DNA of 64,000 nt from Granulosicoccus sp947495035. Lineage in GTDB: Bacteria > Pseudomonadota > Gammaproteobacteria > Granulosicoccales > Granulosicoccaceae. The position numbers and the translations under genes are program-made. The notes beneath the pieces are model-generated. The model was not told the DNA's origin. It searched no databases and worked only from the letters and a program-made list of their open reading frames with translations. The DNA lies in the NCBI RefSeq assembly GCF_050589605.1, contig NZ_JBNGOO010000001.1; one strand, written 5' to 3'. This document shows, piece after piece, positions 33,211 through 41,102 of this stretch (the first letter of the stretch is position 1; each line of letters starts with the position of its first letter).

Positions 33211-33230
33211 GGTGTTCCTCGCAGTGGTGT

Positions 33231-33248
33231 TATAAGTATTTACTTATA
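33231..33248. promoter_or_regulatory. perfect inverted repeat upstream of module C tctC (LysR-type operator)
   Basis: TATAAGTATTTACTTATA has two perfect 8-bp arms (TATAAGTA and TACTTATA) separated by TT. It ends 21 nt before the tctC start codon. AT-rich dyads of this size near the promoter are typical LysR-type sites, and the LysR gene at 33294-34211 is immediately upstream. Confidence 0.6.
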
Positions 33249-33293
33249 TTGGGAGTCTCAAGAGCAGGTTGATGTTATTATGCAGTGGTCGCG

Positions 33294-34211
33294 TTAGTCA
33301 ACTCGAATACTGTCGATGACTCCCCTGACTTCATCGAGCAGTTCCACGACAGCTGCCATCGGCTCCTGATCTGTACGCAAGGTCACACCACCGAGCCTTT
33401 CGGGCAGTGCTTTCTCCATGGACACGGCGCGGATGTCCGGGTAGGCGTTGAGATGAGTCTGAGAAAGGAATCCCAGCGTGTTGCTGTAGCGAACGATATT
33501 GATCATGGCGGAGACAGAGTTGGTTTCGATCATCGGTATGGGCAGATCCACCTTCTCGTCGCCGAACAGGCGTTTCATCAGGTCTCGTCCGAAGGTTTCC
33601 TCACCGGTCATCGCCCAGCGCTGGTCTGCAATGTCTTTCAGTTTCCGGGGCTGTTCCCGGTGTATCGGATGATCATGACGGGCAATGACCGTCATGCGCT
33701 CCTGTACCAGAATCTGCGTGGAGTAGCCCGTACCCATGAAGTCGTCACTGATGGACGAGAAATAACAATCGATTGCGTCGCGATCCAGCATCCTGTGGAG
33801 TTCATTGTTGAGAGCGACCGTCAGCTCGAACCTCAGGTCGGGGTTGCGCTGCTGTTGGGCACAGATGGCGCGAGGCAGTATGTCGTGTATCCAGTCAGGC
33901 CCGCAGCCGACACGCAGCAGACCACCGCTGCCGCTTTTCAGCGCTTCCAGCGACTTGTGCAACTCTGTATTGGAACGCTCGATCGTATTGGCATGTTCGA
34001 CCAGCAACTCCCCGTAGCGCGTCACACCCAACGGGCGTGTCGAGCGGTCGAAGAGCTCCACCCCCAGGAGTTTTTCCAGCTTGGTGATTGCCTGTGTGAG
34101 GGCGGGCTGCGAGATTCCCAGAGCCTGGGCAGCCGTGGTCAGGTTGCGGGTCTTGTAGACCGCCTGAAATTGCTGCAGGCCGCCCAGCGGCTTGTATCGC
34201 TTGTCTGTCAT
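33294..34211 (-). CDS. LysR-family transcriptional regulator (module C)
   Basis: A 305-residue LTTR. The helix-turn-helix is FQAVYKTRNLTTAAQALGISQPALTQAI, followed by LLGVELFDRSTRPLGVTRYGE. The effector domain begins GLLRVGCGPDWIHDILPRAI. It is read in the same direction as the module C operon, 83 nt upstream of tctC, and is divergent from the MFS gene with only 46 nt between the starts, so it may control both. The operator candidate at 33231-33248 fits. Confidence 0.94.
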   Translation of the reverse strand: MTDKRYKPLGGLQQFQAVYKTRNLTTAAQALGISQPALTQAITKLEKLLGVELFDRSTRPLGVTRYGELLVEHANTIERSNTELHKSLEALKSGSGGLLRVGCGPDWIHDILPRAICAQQQRNPDLRFELTVALNNELHRMLDRDAIDCYFSSISDDFMGTGYSTQILVQERMTVIARHDHPIHREQPRKLKDIADQRWAMTGEETFGRDLMKRLFGDEKVDLPIPMIETNSVSAMINIVRYSNTLGFLSQTHLNAYPDIRAVSMEKALPERLGGVTLRTDQEPMAAVVELLDEVRGVIDSIRVD

Positions 34212-34257
34212 GGTGTTTCGCCGTGAAGTGCCTGTACTACTGGAGCATCATGTTGCG

Positions 34258-35499
34258 ATGAATCGCCACGATCTGTCGAGTACGCTGTCATTTCTGCAAG
34301 TCAATGCACGATGGTTGGTGGGCGGCATGATGCTAACGGTATTCTCCAGTTTTGGTCAGGCTTTCTTCATCTCCCTGTTCGGTAGCTCGTTGCGGGCAAG
34401 CCTGTCGATGAGCAATGGGCAGTTCGGCGCTATCTTCATGCTCAGTACCCTGGCCAGTGCTGCCAGTTTCCTGTTCATCGGTCGTCTGGTCGATCGATAC
34501 CCGGCAAGGTTTGTGGCATTAGGTGCCTGTCTTGCATTGTCAATGGCCTGTCTGGGCATGTCCCTGGTGAGTTCAACGGCGATGCTGTTGCTGGTACTGT
34601 ACGCTTTGCGACTGTTGGGGCAGGGACTGTTGCCGCATATTGCCATGGTCTGCATGGCGCGCTGGTATGTGGCGGAGCGGGGCCGAGCAGTGGCGGTAGC
34701 CTCTCTGGGTCACCAGATGGGAGTTGCACTGCTTCCACTACTGGTCGTGTCCTTGCTTGCCAGGGCGGACTGGCGCAGCGTCTGGTTGCTCGGGGCATTG
34801 TCACTTCTGCTGGTCGCACTGCCCGTCATTCATCTGCTGATGAGAGTGGAGCGCAAGCCACGCGGCGTGGTCACGGTCAGCAGCGATGAGGCTGAACAAC
34901 CAGGCCAGTGGACATATCGCGAAGTGGCCGGAGATCCGTATTTCTGGTTGACGCTCATGTTCGTACTGATACCGGCCTTTGCCGGTACGTCGGTGATCTT
35001 TCATCAGGCGCATATCAGTGATTTGAAAGGCTGGTCTGCATCCCTGATTGCCGGTGGCATGACTGCCATGTCCGTTGGTAATGTGGCCGCTCTGCTGTTG
35101 TCGGGGCAGTTTGTCGATCGCCGCGGCGCCAGCCGCCTCTTGCCGGTCTTTCTGCTGCCTTTTGCGCTCGCCTGTCTGGTGCTGAGTGGTACCGATCAGG
35201 CGTGGGGGCTACTGGTGTTCATGGTGTTGCTGGGAATCTCGCAGGGAATGTCCACCACCTTGTTCGGAACCCTGTTTGCCGAGATCTACGGTACGCAGCA
35301 TCTGGGTTCCATACGCGCCTTGTTGATGTCCGCCATTGTGCTGGCGACAGCGCTGGGACCGGGTCTGAGCGGCTACCTGATCGATCATGGAGTTTCTGTC
35401 GATGCCCTGCTGCGCGGGGTCGCTGTGTACGCTCTGTGTGGAGCGGCGGCCTTGTGGGGGCTGTCGCGAGTCCTGGTGCAGCGAGTGGGCGACACGTGA
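34258..35499 (+). CDS. major facilitator superfamily transporter
   Basis: A 413-residue membrane protein with about 12 hydrophobic segments. RLVDRYPARFVALGAC follows the second helix (the MFS G-x-x-x-D-R/K motif) and a related FVDRRGASRLLP appears in the second half. ATG 34258 is chosen because residues before it are polar and unrelated; ATG 34192 would overlap the lysR start. It resembles oxalate/formate-antiporter-like or general carboxylate MFS carriers, but specificity cannot be read. It is divergent from lysR, with 46 nt between them. Confidence 0.88.
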   Translation: MNRHDLSSTLSFLQVNARWLVGGMMLTVFSSFGQAFFISLFGSSLRASLSMSNGQFGAIFMLSTLASAASFLFIGRLVDRYPARFVALGACLALSMACLGMSLVSSTAMLLLVLYALRLLGQGLLPHIAMVCMARWYVAERGRAVAVASLGHQMGVALLPLLVVSLLARADWRSVWLLGALSLLLVALPVIHLLMRVERKPRGVVTVSSDEAEQPGQWTYREVAGDPYFWLTLMFVLIPAFAGTSVIFHQAHISDLKGWSASLIAGGMTAMSVGNVAALLLSGQFVDRRGASRLLPVFLLPFALACLVLSGTDQAWGLLVFMVLLGISQGMSTTLFGTLFAEIYGTQHLGSIRALLMSAIVLATALGPGLSGYLIDHGVSVDALLRGVAVYALCGAAALWGLSRVLVQRVGDT

Positions 35500-35559
35500 A
35501 GGGTGCGACAGGAGGGGAAGGGGTGGCTGCCCGGCTCTGGTAACGCAATGTTGCCTGGC

Positions 35560-36291
35560 TCAGTACAGCGCTTCGTGCCGACGGCGCGAGAGCAGATATC
35601 GGATGACATAGAACAATGCGCCCGGCCAGAACAACACCATCAATACAAGCAATACGCTCATCGAAAAACGCGGCGCCTTGCGGGTGGACTCCTGTCCGGC
35701 AAGATGCATCAATCGGCTCGAAGTGTGGCGGGCAATCTCGCCGGCGATGGCCTGACGCTGCTGATGACGCATCCGGTTGATGCTGTCCACCTGAAACGGC
35801 GTCAGGCAATAACTGCAGGCAAGCTCATCCTGCTCTTGCAGGTTCACCGTCAACTCCGTCGTCGCGCCACAGCCTGCACATTCATGGCGTAGTGACATTC
35901 TTGCATTGAGTCGGCCGTCGTAGAGGCGGTCGGCATGTTCGTTCAGGATATAGTGGCCGATACCGGCGTTGTTCAGACTTCGGACCCCTCGGCGAATGTC
36001 CTGGAGGGTAAACCCGGATTGCTGCAACAAGGTGCTGAGTCGAGCGTCCGGCGTGTGTTGCAGCAGGGCCCAGAGTCTGAGTGTGGTCTTTTCCTGATGC
36101 CTGACGATCAGGCCGAATACCAGCAAGGTGATGCAGGCGGGAATCAGCGACAGACTCAGATAGCCCACAGTGCCCTCCAGTCGTCCAATCGTGGCCCATT
36201 GGCCATAGACGATGGACCCTGAAAGCGGCAGGCCGAGGCCACCGGCAGCAATCAGCAGGTCGTCGATGACGGTCAGATTCTGCATTTTCAT
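35560..36291 (-). CDS. membrane protein with a C4 zinc ribbon and winged-helix-like middle
   Basis: A 243-residue protein of unrecognised family. Two N-terminal hydrophobic segments (residues about 10-65) are followed by a soluble middle part that resembles a small winged helix (ARLSTLLQQSGFTLQDIRRGVRSLNNAG). Then comes a ribbon with CAGC at about residue 138 and CSYC about 20 residues later, and a C-terminal hydrophobic helix (MSVLLVLMVLFWPGALFYVI). The four cysteines probably bind zinc or iron. It is divergent from the DUF481-like gene and convergent with the MFS gene. A regulatory or sensing role is possible but unsupported. Confidence 0.65.
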   Translation of the reverse strand: MKMQNLTVIDDLLIAAGGLGLPLSGSIVYGQWATIGRLEGTVGYLSLSLIPACITLLVFGLIVRHQEKTTLRLWALLQHTPDARLSTLLQQSGFTLQDIRRGVRSLNNAGIGHYILNEHADRLYDGRLNARMSLRHECAGCGATTELTVNLQEQDELACSYCLTPFQVDSINRMRHQQRQAIAGEIARHTSSRLMHLAGQESTRKAPRFSMSVLLVLMVLFWPGALFYVIRYLLSRRRHEALY

Positions 36292-36552
36292 GTGTTGGTC
36301 CTTGTCGGTCCGGTGGTGCCGTCACGGCCTTGCAACGAGGTTCCGGAATACCGGTGGCCTGTGTTCTTCCTGTTCCCGGCTGCGGCCAGCTGTGTACGAA
36401 GCTATCATCGGCAGGTGGCCTGCCGACTTCAGAAGCGTGTGTCAGCAGTGTCGATCGCATTCCGATCGTGGCAGGCGGGCCGTGCCAGCTCGCCGATCAA
36501 CTCTTCCTGACATCCACTACACTAGAGCCATCAACAAACCGATGCGCTCACC

Positions 36553-37242
36553 ATGCCTGCTTTCAAACCATTGCCGTCAATGGCTCTTCTTCTCGCGCTT
36601 TGCCTGACCTTGACCAGCGCAGGCGCGGCCCAATGGAGCGGAGGGCTGGAAGGGGGCACCGTGATGCGCGACGGGGAGTCCTCGACGCGTATTCGTGCCA
36701 GGGCCAGCCTCGACAGCCGGCCTCTGAGTCATGATCTGCATGCCGAATGGTACCGCCGGGACACGAGCAGCATCGAGCTGGGCTACAAGCCGCGGTACTG
36801 GTTGAGCGAGAAACTCTATACCTTCGGCGAAGGACGGCTGCGGTTCGAGGAAGATCTGGGCATCGATCGCGAGACGCAATTGCTGGGCGGGCTTGGATAT
36901 CAACTGTTGGCTACTCGCGAGCAACAGCTCTTGCTGGAGGCAGGAGCCGGTTACCGTCTGACCAGTTTCACCGAAGAGACCCTGTTGGAAGACGCAGAAG
37001 AAGGTGTCGGTGTTGTCCGAGCTGCCGGTAGTCAGATTCTTTCGGATCTGATCAAGCTGGACTTGCTGGCGGATGTCTTTTCCAGTGCTCGCTATATACA
37101 GTCGCAGGCAGAGCTGGGTGTCTCTTTGCGAGTGCCTCAGGGAGCAATCCGCTTGAGTTACCGGATTCGGCGGGTTGATATCGACGAACTGGATGCGGTT
37201 GAAGATTCGGATACAGCTGTGAGTTTTACCGTCGGATTCTGA
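36553..37242 (+). CDS. DUF481-like outer-membrane beta-barrel protein
   Basis: A 229-residue exported protein. It has a Sec signal of about 26 residues ending SAGAA, followed by alternating beta strands (WSGGLEGGTVMRDG, TRIRARASLDS, ELGYKPRYWLSEKLYTFGEGRLRFEEDLG) and a terminal Phe (AVSFTVGF), as expected for an outer-membrane barrel. The pattern resembles DUF481 proteins such as YdiY. No ligand or partner can be inferred. Confidence 0.7.
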   Translation: MPAFKPLPSMALLLALCLTLTSAGAAQWSGGLEGGTVMRDGESSTRIRARASLDSRPLSHDLHAEWYRRDTSSIELGYKPRYWLSEKLYTFGEGRLRFEEDLGIDRETQLLGGLGYQLLATREQQLLLEAGAGYRLTSFTEETLLEDAEEGVGVVRAAGSQILSDLIKLDLLADVFSSARYIQSQAELGVSLRVPQGAIRLSYRIRRVDIDELDAVEDSDTAVSFTVGF

Positions 37243-37477
37243 TCTGTGCAGCTCCTGTATTGAACAACCATCTTCGAGGGAACCGACAATGCAAGCAGTG
37301 GCCGCCTGACCTTGCAGTGGTGGCTATCAATCTACCTTTGTTCACGGTTTGCTGCTTCCATGGCGTGCCTGCTTCTCTAGAATTGCCGGACAGACACGGA
37401 AGTTCCATCTCCCAGCCGGGCTGGTTACGTTTCGTTGCTGAGGATAAACCTGTTCAATTGCAAAGAGGGCAATACAC

Positions 37478-38311
37478 ATGTACGGAAAAGCACTGGCGGC
37501 CGAGGTATTCGGCACCTTCTGGTTGGTTCTTGGCGGCTGTGGTTCGGCCATACTGGCCGCGATGTTCATGGCCGGTGACAGCGGTGTCAACCTGGGGCTT
37601 GGGTTTCTGGGGGTAGGGCTTGCATTCGGCTTGACCGTTGTGACTGGCGCCTATGCCGTCGGCCATGTGTCGGGCGGCCATTTCAATCCGGCCGTGACAT
37701 TGGGTCTGGTCGCCGGCGGTCGATTCGAATTTTCCAAGGCACCCGGTTACATCATTGCCCAGGTCATCGGCGGCACGCTGGGTGCTGCTACCATCTATGC
37801 CATTGCCTCCGGGCAGCCGGGCTTTACAATTGAAGCAGGTCCCGGTACCTTCGCTACCAACGGATTCGGCACCGACGGATCTCCCGGTGGGTTCAGCATG
37901 CAGGCGGCTCTTGTCACCGAAGTGGTCATGACCGCGGTATTTCTGGTCGTCATCATGGGGGCGACGGCAAAGCGCGCCTCTGCAGCGATGGGCGGACTCA
38001 CCATTGGTCTGTCTCTGGCATTGATTCATTTCATCAGCATTCCCGTGACCAATACCAGTGTCAACCCGGCACGTTCCACCGCTCAGGCCCTGATCGCGAA
38101 CCTGTTCGGTGACGGTGTCACTCTGCCCATGCAGCAGCTCTGGTTGTTCTGGCTTGCACCCATTACCGGTGCCATCATCGGTGCTGTCATCTACCGTGTC
38201 ATGATCGATGCCAACGATGATGTGCCACAGGCAGAGGCTGCCGAGGTATTCCGTACCGATGCGTCAGAAGCGACCAGCCGAAGTGCGATGGCTGATATGG
38301 AAAAGGTCTGA
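37478..38311 (+). CDS. aqpZ: aquaporin Z
   Basis: A 277-residue water channel. The two NPA boxes are at residues 70-72 (GGHFNPAVTLGL) and 196-198 (NTSVNPARSTAQAL). The selectivity-filter context IHFISIPVTNTSVNPAR matches E. coli AqpZ, including the His that favours water over glycerol. It is longer than the usual 230 residues because of a Gly/Pro-rich extracellular loop (about residues 110-140) and a polar C-terminal tail of about 25 residues. It is monocistronic and followed by a good terminator at 38427-38461. Confidence 0.96.
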   Translation: MYGKALAAEVFGTFWLVLGGCGSAILAAMFMAGDSGVNLGLGFLGVGLAFGLTVVTGAYAVGHVSGGHFNPAVTLGLVAGGRFEFSKAPGYIIAQVIGGTLGAATIYAIASGQPGFTIEAGPGTFATNGFGTDGSPGGFSMQAALVTEVVMTAVFLVVIMGATAKRASAAMGGLTIGLSLALIHFISIPVTNTSVNPARSTAQALIANLFGDGVTLPMQQLWLFWLAPITGAIIGAVIYRVMIDANDDVPQAEAAEVFRTDASEATSRSAMADMEKV

Positions 38312-38426
38312 AGCAGAGGTGACGACGAAGCCGCGGAATTTCTGCGTCTTCGACTGACCCATTCGTGCAGGCCGGTCACCTTGCAGTTGGCGCTGCCCGT
38401 CTGCGCAAGCCCCGGCAACAGCAGGT

Positions 38427-38461
38427 CCCCGGATCATTTTTCGATCCGGGGCTTCGTTTTT
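38427..38461 (+). terminator. Rho-independent terminator after aqpZ
   Basis: CCCCGGATC and GATCCGGGG form a perfect 9-bp stem around a 7-nt loop (ATTTTTC), followed by CTTCGTTTTT. It lies 116 nt after the aqpZ stop and 51 nt before the next gene. Confidence 0.8.
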
Positions 38462-38511
38462 GCTGAAACAATGTCAGCATGGCGTTCCTTCTGCACACAT
38501 CGTTATTCTGA

Positions 38512-39198
38512 ATGACTCGCCTTATCCGCCAATCCGGCCGACTGCCAGCTCTGATAGCGTCGATTCTGCTGCTGGTGATCATCGTGGTGGTCGCGGCCTC
38601 GGTACCGGAGGATCGAATACCGGCTAGACGTTGGGGTCTCCTTCTGGAGGCTGCAGGGGCCTACGGTATCGTCGTTTTCCTGTCAGTTGGCACTCTGGCA
38701 ACCTCTATCGGACTGCCGCGCCAGTTGGTGGCCTTTATCGGTGGGTTGGCCTATGGCCTGCTTCCTGGTCTGGCGTTGTCGCTCATGGCCGCTCTGAGCG
38801 GCTGTCATCTGACGGTCCAGGTGTCACGGCGCCTGCTGAGACATCGAGTGGAGCGCCGCTACCCTGCATTCATCGAAAGGCTGAGCCGGCTGCTGCGACA
38901 CGATACCTTTGTCAAGGTTCTGATATTGCGTCTGCAGCCTCTGGGAACCAATCTGCTGACCAATCTGTGCATCGGCTTTACCGACGTGTCCTATCGCAAG
39001 TTCCTGCTGGCTTCCGGTATCGGATACATACCCCAGATGCTGGTGTTCGTACTGCTCGGGGCCGGTGTTCGGGTCGGTGAGGAGACGCAGGGCCTGATCA
39101 GTGGCTTGCTGGTTCTGATTTCAGTCTTTCTGGGGGTCGGTCTGTATCTGCAGCACAAGCAAAGGCAGAAGAAGGCCATTCTTGATTCAAGTGACTGA
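38512..39198 (+). CDS. DedA/TVP38 (VTT-domain) family membrane protein
   Basis: A 228-residue protein with about five hydrophobic segments. The VTT core is RQLVAFIGGLAYGLLPGLALSLMAALSGCHLTVQVSR, followed by a basic loop (RHRVERRYPAFIERLSRLLRHD), VLILRLQPLGTNLLTNLCIGFTDVSYRKFLLASGIGYIPQM and two further helices. These match TVP38/TMEM64-like proteins, which act in lipid scrambling or membrane homeostasis. It is probably monocistronic. Confidence 0.85.
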   Translation: MTRLIRQSGRLPALIASILLLVIIVVVAASVPEDRIPARRWGLLLEAAGAYGIVVFLSVGTLATSIGLPRQLVAFIGGLAYGLLPGLALSLMAALSGCHLTVQVSRRLLRHRVERRYPAFIERLSRLLRHDTFVKVLILRLQPLGTNLLTNLCIGFTDVSYRKFLLASGIGYIPQMLVFVLLGAGVRVGEETQGLISGLLVLISVFLGVGLYLQHKQRQKKAILDSSD

Positions 39199-39745
39199 AT
39201 CTATAAAGGAAATTGGCATCACTTACGTGACCAGGGTTGACAGCCCGCGCTTCCGGGACTCTAATGAGCTTGCAGAATGTGATTTGTTTCACACTGCAAC
39301 CTCCTCCAAGTGGTACTTGCTGGCAGGGAAGCTATAGTAGCCATGGATGGCTGTTTTTCCTCTTCTGCTGACCTTGCGCGTCAGAATGAATCCGCCTTCG
39401 GCTTGTCAGGGCAGGCTGACACGGGCGGAAGCCACAGCGCAGAAGGTCTTCATCCGATATCGCCGTCAATGCTGAAGAGGCCCGGTTTACCACTCTGTCG
39501 AACCGGGAAACACGGCTGCGCCCCTCGATGGACACCGATTTGCCGCGCTTGTGCAAACCCGTACCAACTTCAGGCTTGCAGTCTGTCCCGGATTGGCCGA
39601 TAGCCATCACCATGAAGTGTCGCACTCTGCCATCCCGGAGCACAAATGCGCTTTTCCGGCAATCTGTGAGCTGTTAATTGATCACAGTTAACAACAAATC
39701 GGTGCAGATTGTCGTATTGTGGCGGCGCTTTATTCTCGTTGAACC
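39199..39745. other. 547-nt gene-free region with several stem-loops before the OmpA cluster
   Basis: No convincing gene on either strand; the short open frames have unnatural composition. Four inverted repeats follow each other: AGCCA/TGGCT with a T5 tract (39339-39357), CTGAC/GTCAG (39368-39384), CCGCC/GGCGG enclosing TGTCAG/CTGACA (39392-39428), and CCCGGTT/AACCGGG (39481-39507). The segment could hold a structured RNA, a long 5' leader for the OmpA gene or unrelated hairpins. Confidence 0.45.
39339..39357 (+). terminator. weak terminator-like hairpin
   Basis: AGCCA-TGGA-TGGCT (5-bp stem, 4-nt loop) followed by GTTTTT, 140 nt after the VTT-family gene. The short stem makes it uncertain. 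Confidence 0.35.
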
Positions 39746-40945
39746 ATGAGTGACAGTCAGCCAATGTGCATTTCAGTATCCCGTGTTGTCGCCCTCTCCA
39801 TTTCTCTGGGCAGTCTCGTTCTGGTCGCCCAGCCGGTGCTTGCGCAGCAGGGAAACTGGTATATCGGTGCCGGAGCAGGCATGTCACGACTGAGCCCGGA
39901 CACTGACGGTTCTGCCTTCACTCTCGAGGATGAAAATTCCGTGGCTGCCGGCATCTATGGTGGCATGGATATCGGCCAGCGTCTGGGGGTCGAGGCCGCC
40001 TGGACGCAGCTTGGCAAGGCTGATCTGTCCGCCGGGGAGGAGGTCGAATATTCGGCAATTTCCATTGGTGGCATCGCCTATGTCCTGGGTGAGGCTGACG
40101 CTCGGCGACGCCAGGACGGCTGGTCGGGTTATGTGCGGCTTGGTCTGAGCAAGATCAGCAACGAGTCGGATATTCTTCTGGCCGAGGAGGACAACACCGC
40201 TATCTGGGCCGGAGCCGGTATCCAGTGGCCCATGAGTCATTCCTGGGGCTTGCGCGGCGAATTGGCCAGTCTTGATGGTGACGCACAGGCCGCACTGGCC
40301 TCCGTATACTGGCGCCCCGGCGCGAAGCGCAGCGCTGGAAGAGGCTCTTCGTCGGTGCCTGCCAGACTGCCGCAACCGCAACCGCAACCGCAACCGCAAC
40401 CGCAAGCACAGGCGCAGGCGCAAACGCCAGCCCCAGCCCCAGCCCCTGTCGAGGTGCCGGCACCCTCCACGGAGCAGGCTCCTGCCGCAACGGTCGCCCG
40501 ACCTGCGCAGCAGACCGTGGTCACCGTCGACCAGTCTCTATCGGCTTCGGCCAGTTCCTGCGCTGTTCCGGCTGCGGGAGAGCCGCTCGATGCGCAGGGT
40601 TGTGCCTTGTTCAGCGGTGTACTGCAAGGCGTGGAGTTCGTTGACGACAGCACGCGCCTGACGGCAGTCGGGGAAACGTTGTTGTCACGCCTGTCCGGGT
40701 CGCTGAATCTGTATCCCGAGCTGGTTGTCGAAATCCGTGTCCATACACAGACGTTTCCGGAACCCGAGCGCGCGCGTGAGCTGTCACGGGCTCGTGCGGT
40801 AGCCGTGGCGCGCTATCTGGTCGGCCAGGGCGTGGATGTCAGGCGGCTGAAGGCTCGTGCCTTTGGTGATACGCAGCCACGCGCCAGCAATGACACAGCT
40901 GGTGGACGCCGGCTCAACAACCGGGTCGAATTACGGGTTCTGTAA
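39746..40945 (+). CDS. OmpA-family protein with Gln/Pro/Ala linker and altered peptidoglycan site
   Basis: A 399-residue exported protein with a Sec signal ending VLAQQ (about residue 32). The N-terminal beta barrel begins NWYIGAGAGMSRLSPDTDG. A linker of repeated PQ then AQ dipeptides (residues about 211-225) and a Pro/Ala/Glu-rich stretch follow, then an OmpA C-terminal domain (RARAVAVARYLVGQGVDVRRLKARAFGDTQP, NNRVELRVL). The position of the DAP-binding Asp (HTD) is HTQ, although the Arg in LSRAR is kept, so peptidoglycan binding may be weak. It is the first gene of the envelope cluster; its barrel resembles that of the protein at 45880. Confidence 0.88.
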   Translation: MSDSQPMCISVSRVVALSISLGSLVLVAQPVLAQQGNWYIGAGAGMSRLSPDTDGSAFTLEDENSVAAGIYGGMDIGQRLGVEAAWTQLGKADLSAGEEVEYSAISIGGIAYVLGEADARRRQDGWSGYVRLGLSKISNESDILLAEEDNTAIWAGAGIQWPMSHSWGLRGELASLDGDAQAALASVYWRPGAKRSAGRGSSSVPARLPQPQPQPQPQPQAQAQAQTPAPAPAPVEVPAPSTEQAPAATVARPAQQTVVTVDQSLSASASSCAVPAAGEPLDAQGCALFSGVLQGVEFVDDSTRLTAVGETLLSRLSGSLNLYPELVVEIRVHTQTFPEPERARELSRARAVAVARYLVGQGVDVRRLKARAFGDTQPRASNDTAGGRRLNNRVELRVL

Positions 40946-41102
40946 TCTGGCAAGCCGACTTTCCTGTGCAGTTCGTTACGTGTTCTGATCGACAAAAACG
41001 AATCAAACCTGTGGGGCTCGAGTAGTAACGAAACTCGATCGGGTTTGGAAATTGCTTTTGCTGTCCTGTCAACGCCGTTAGTGTGGCAGGAACAGAACAC
41101 CA

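Noticed and set aside
39481..39560. Cyclic-di-GMP (GEMM) riboswitch before the OmpA gene
   Set aside because: The CCCGGTTTACCAC segment looked suggestive, but the conserved GEMM core bases and tetraloop-receptor pairing are absent.
39332..39643. Minus-strand open frame of about 103 codons
   Set aside because: Composition is Arg/Ser-rich without hydrophobic pattern, no ribosome binding site, and it lies over the stem-loop region.
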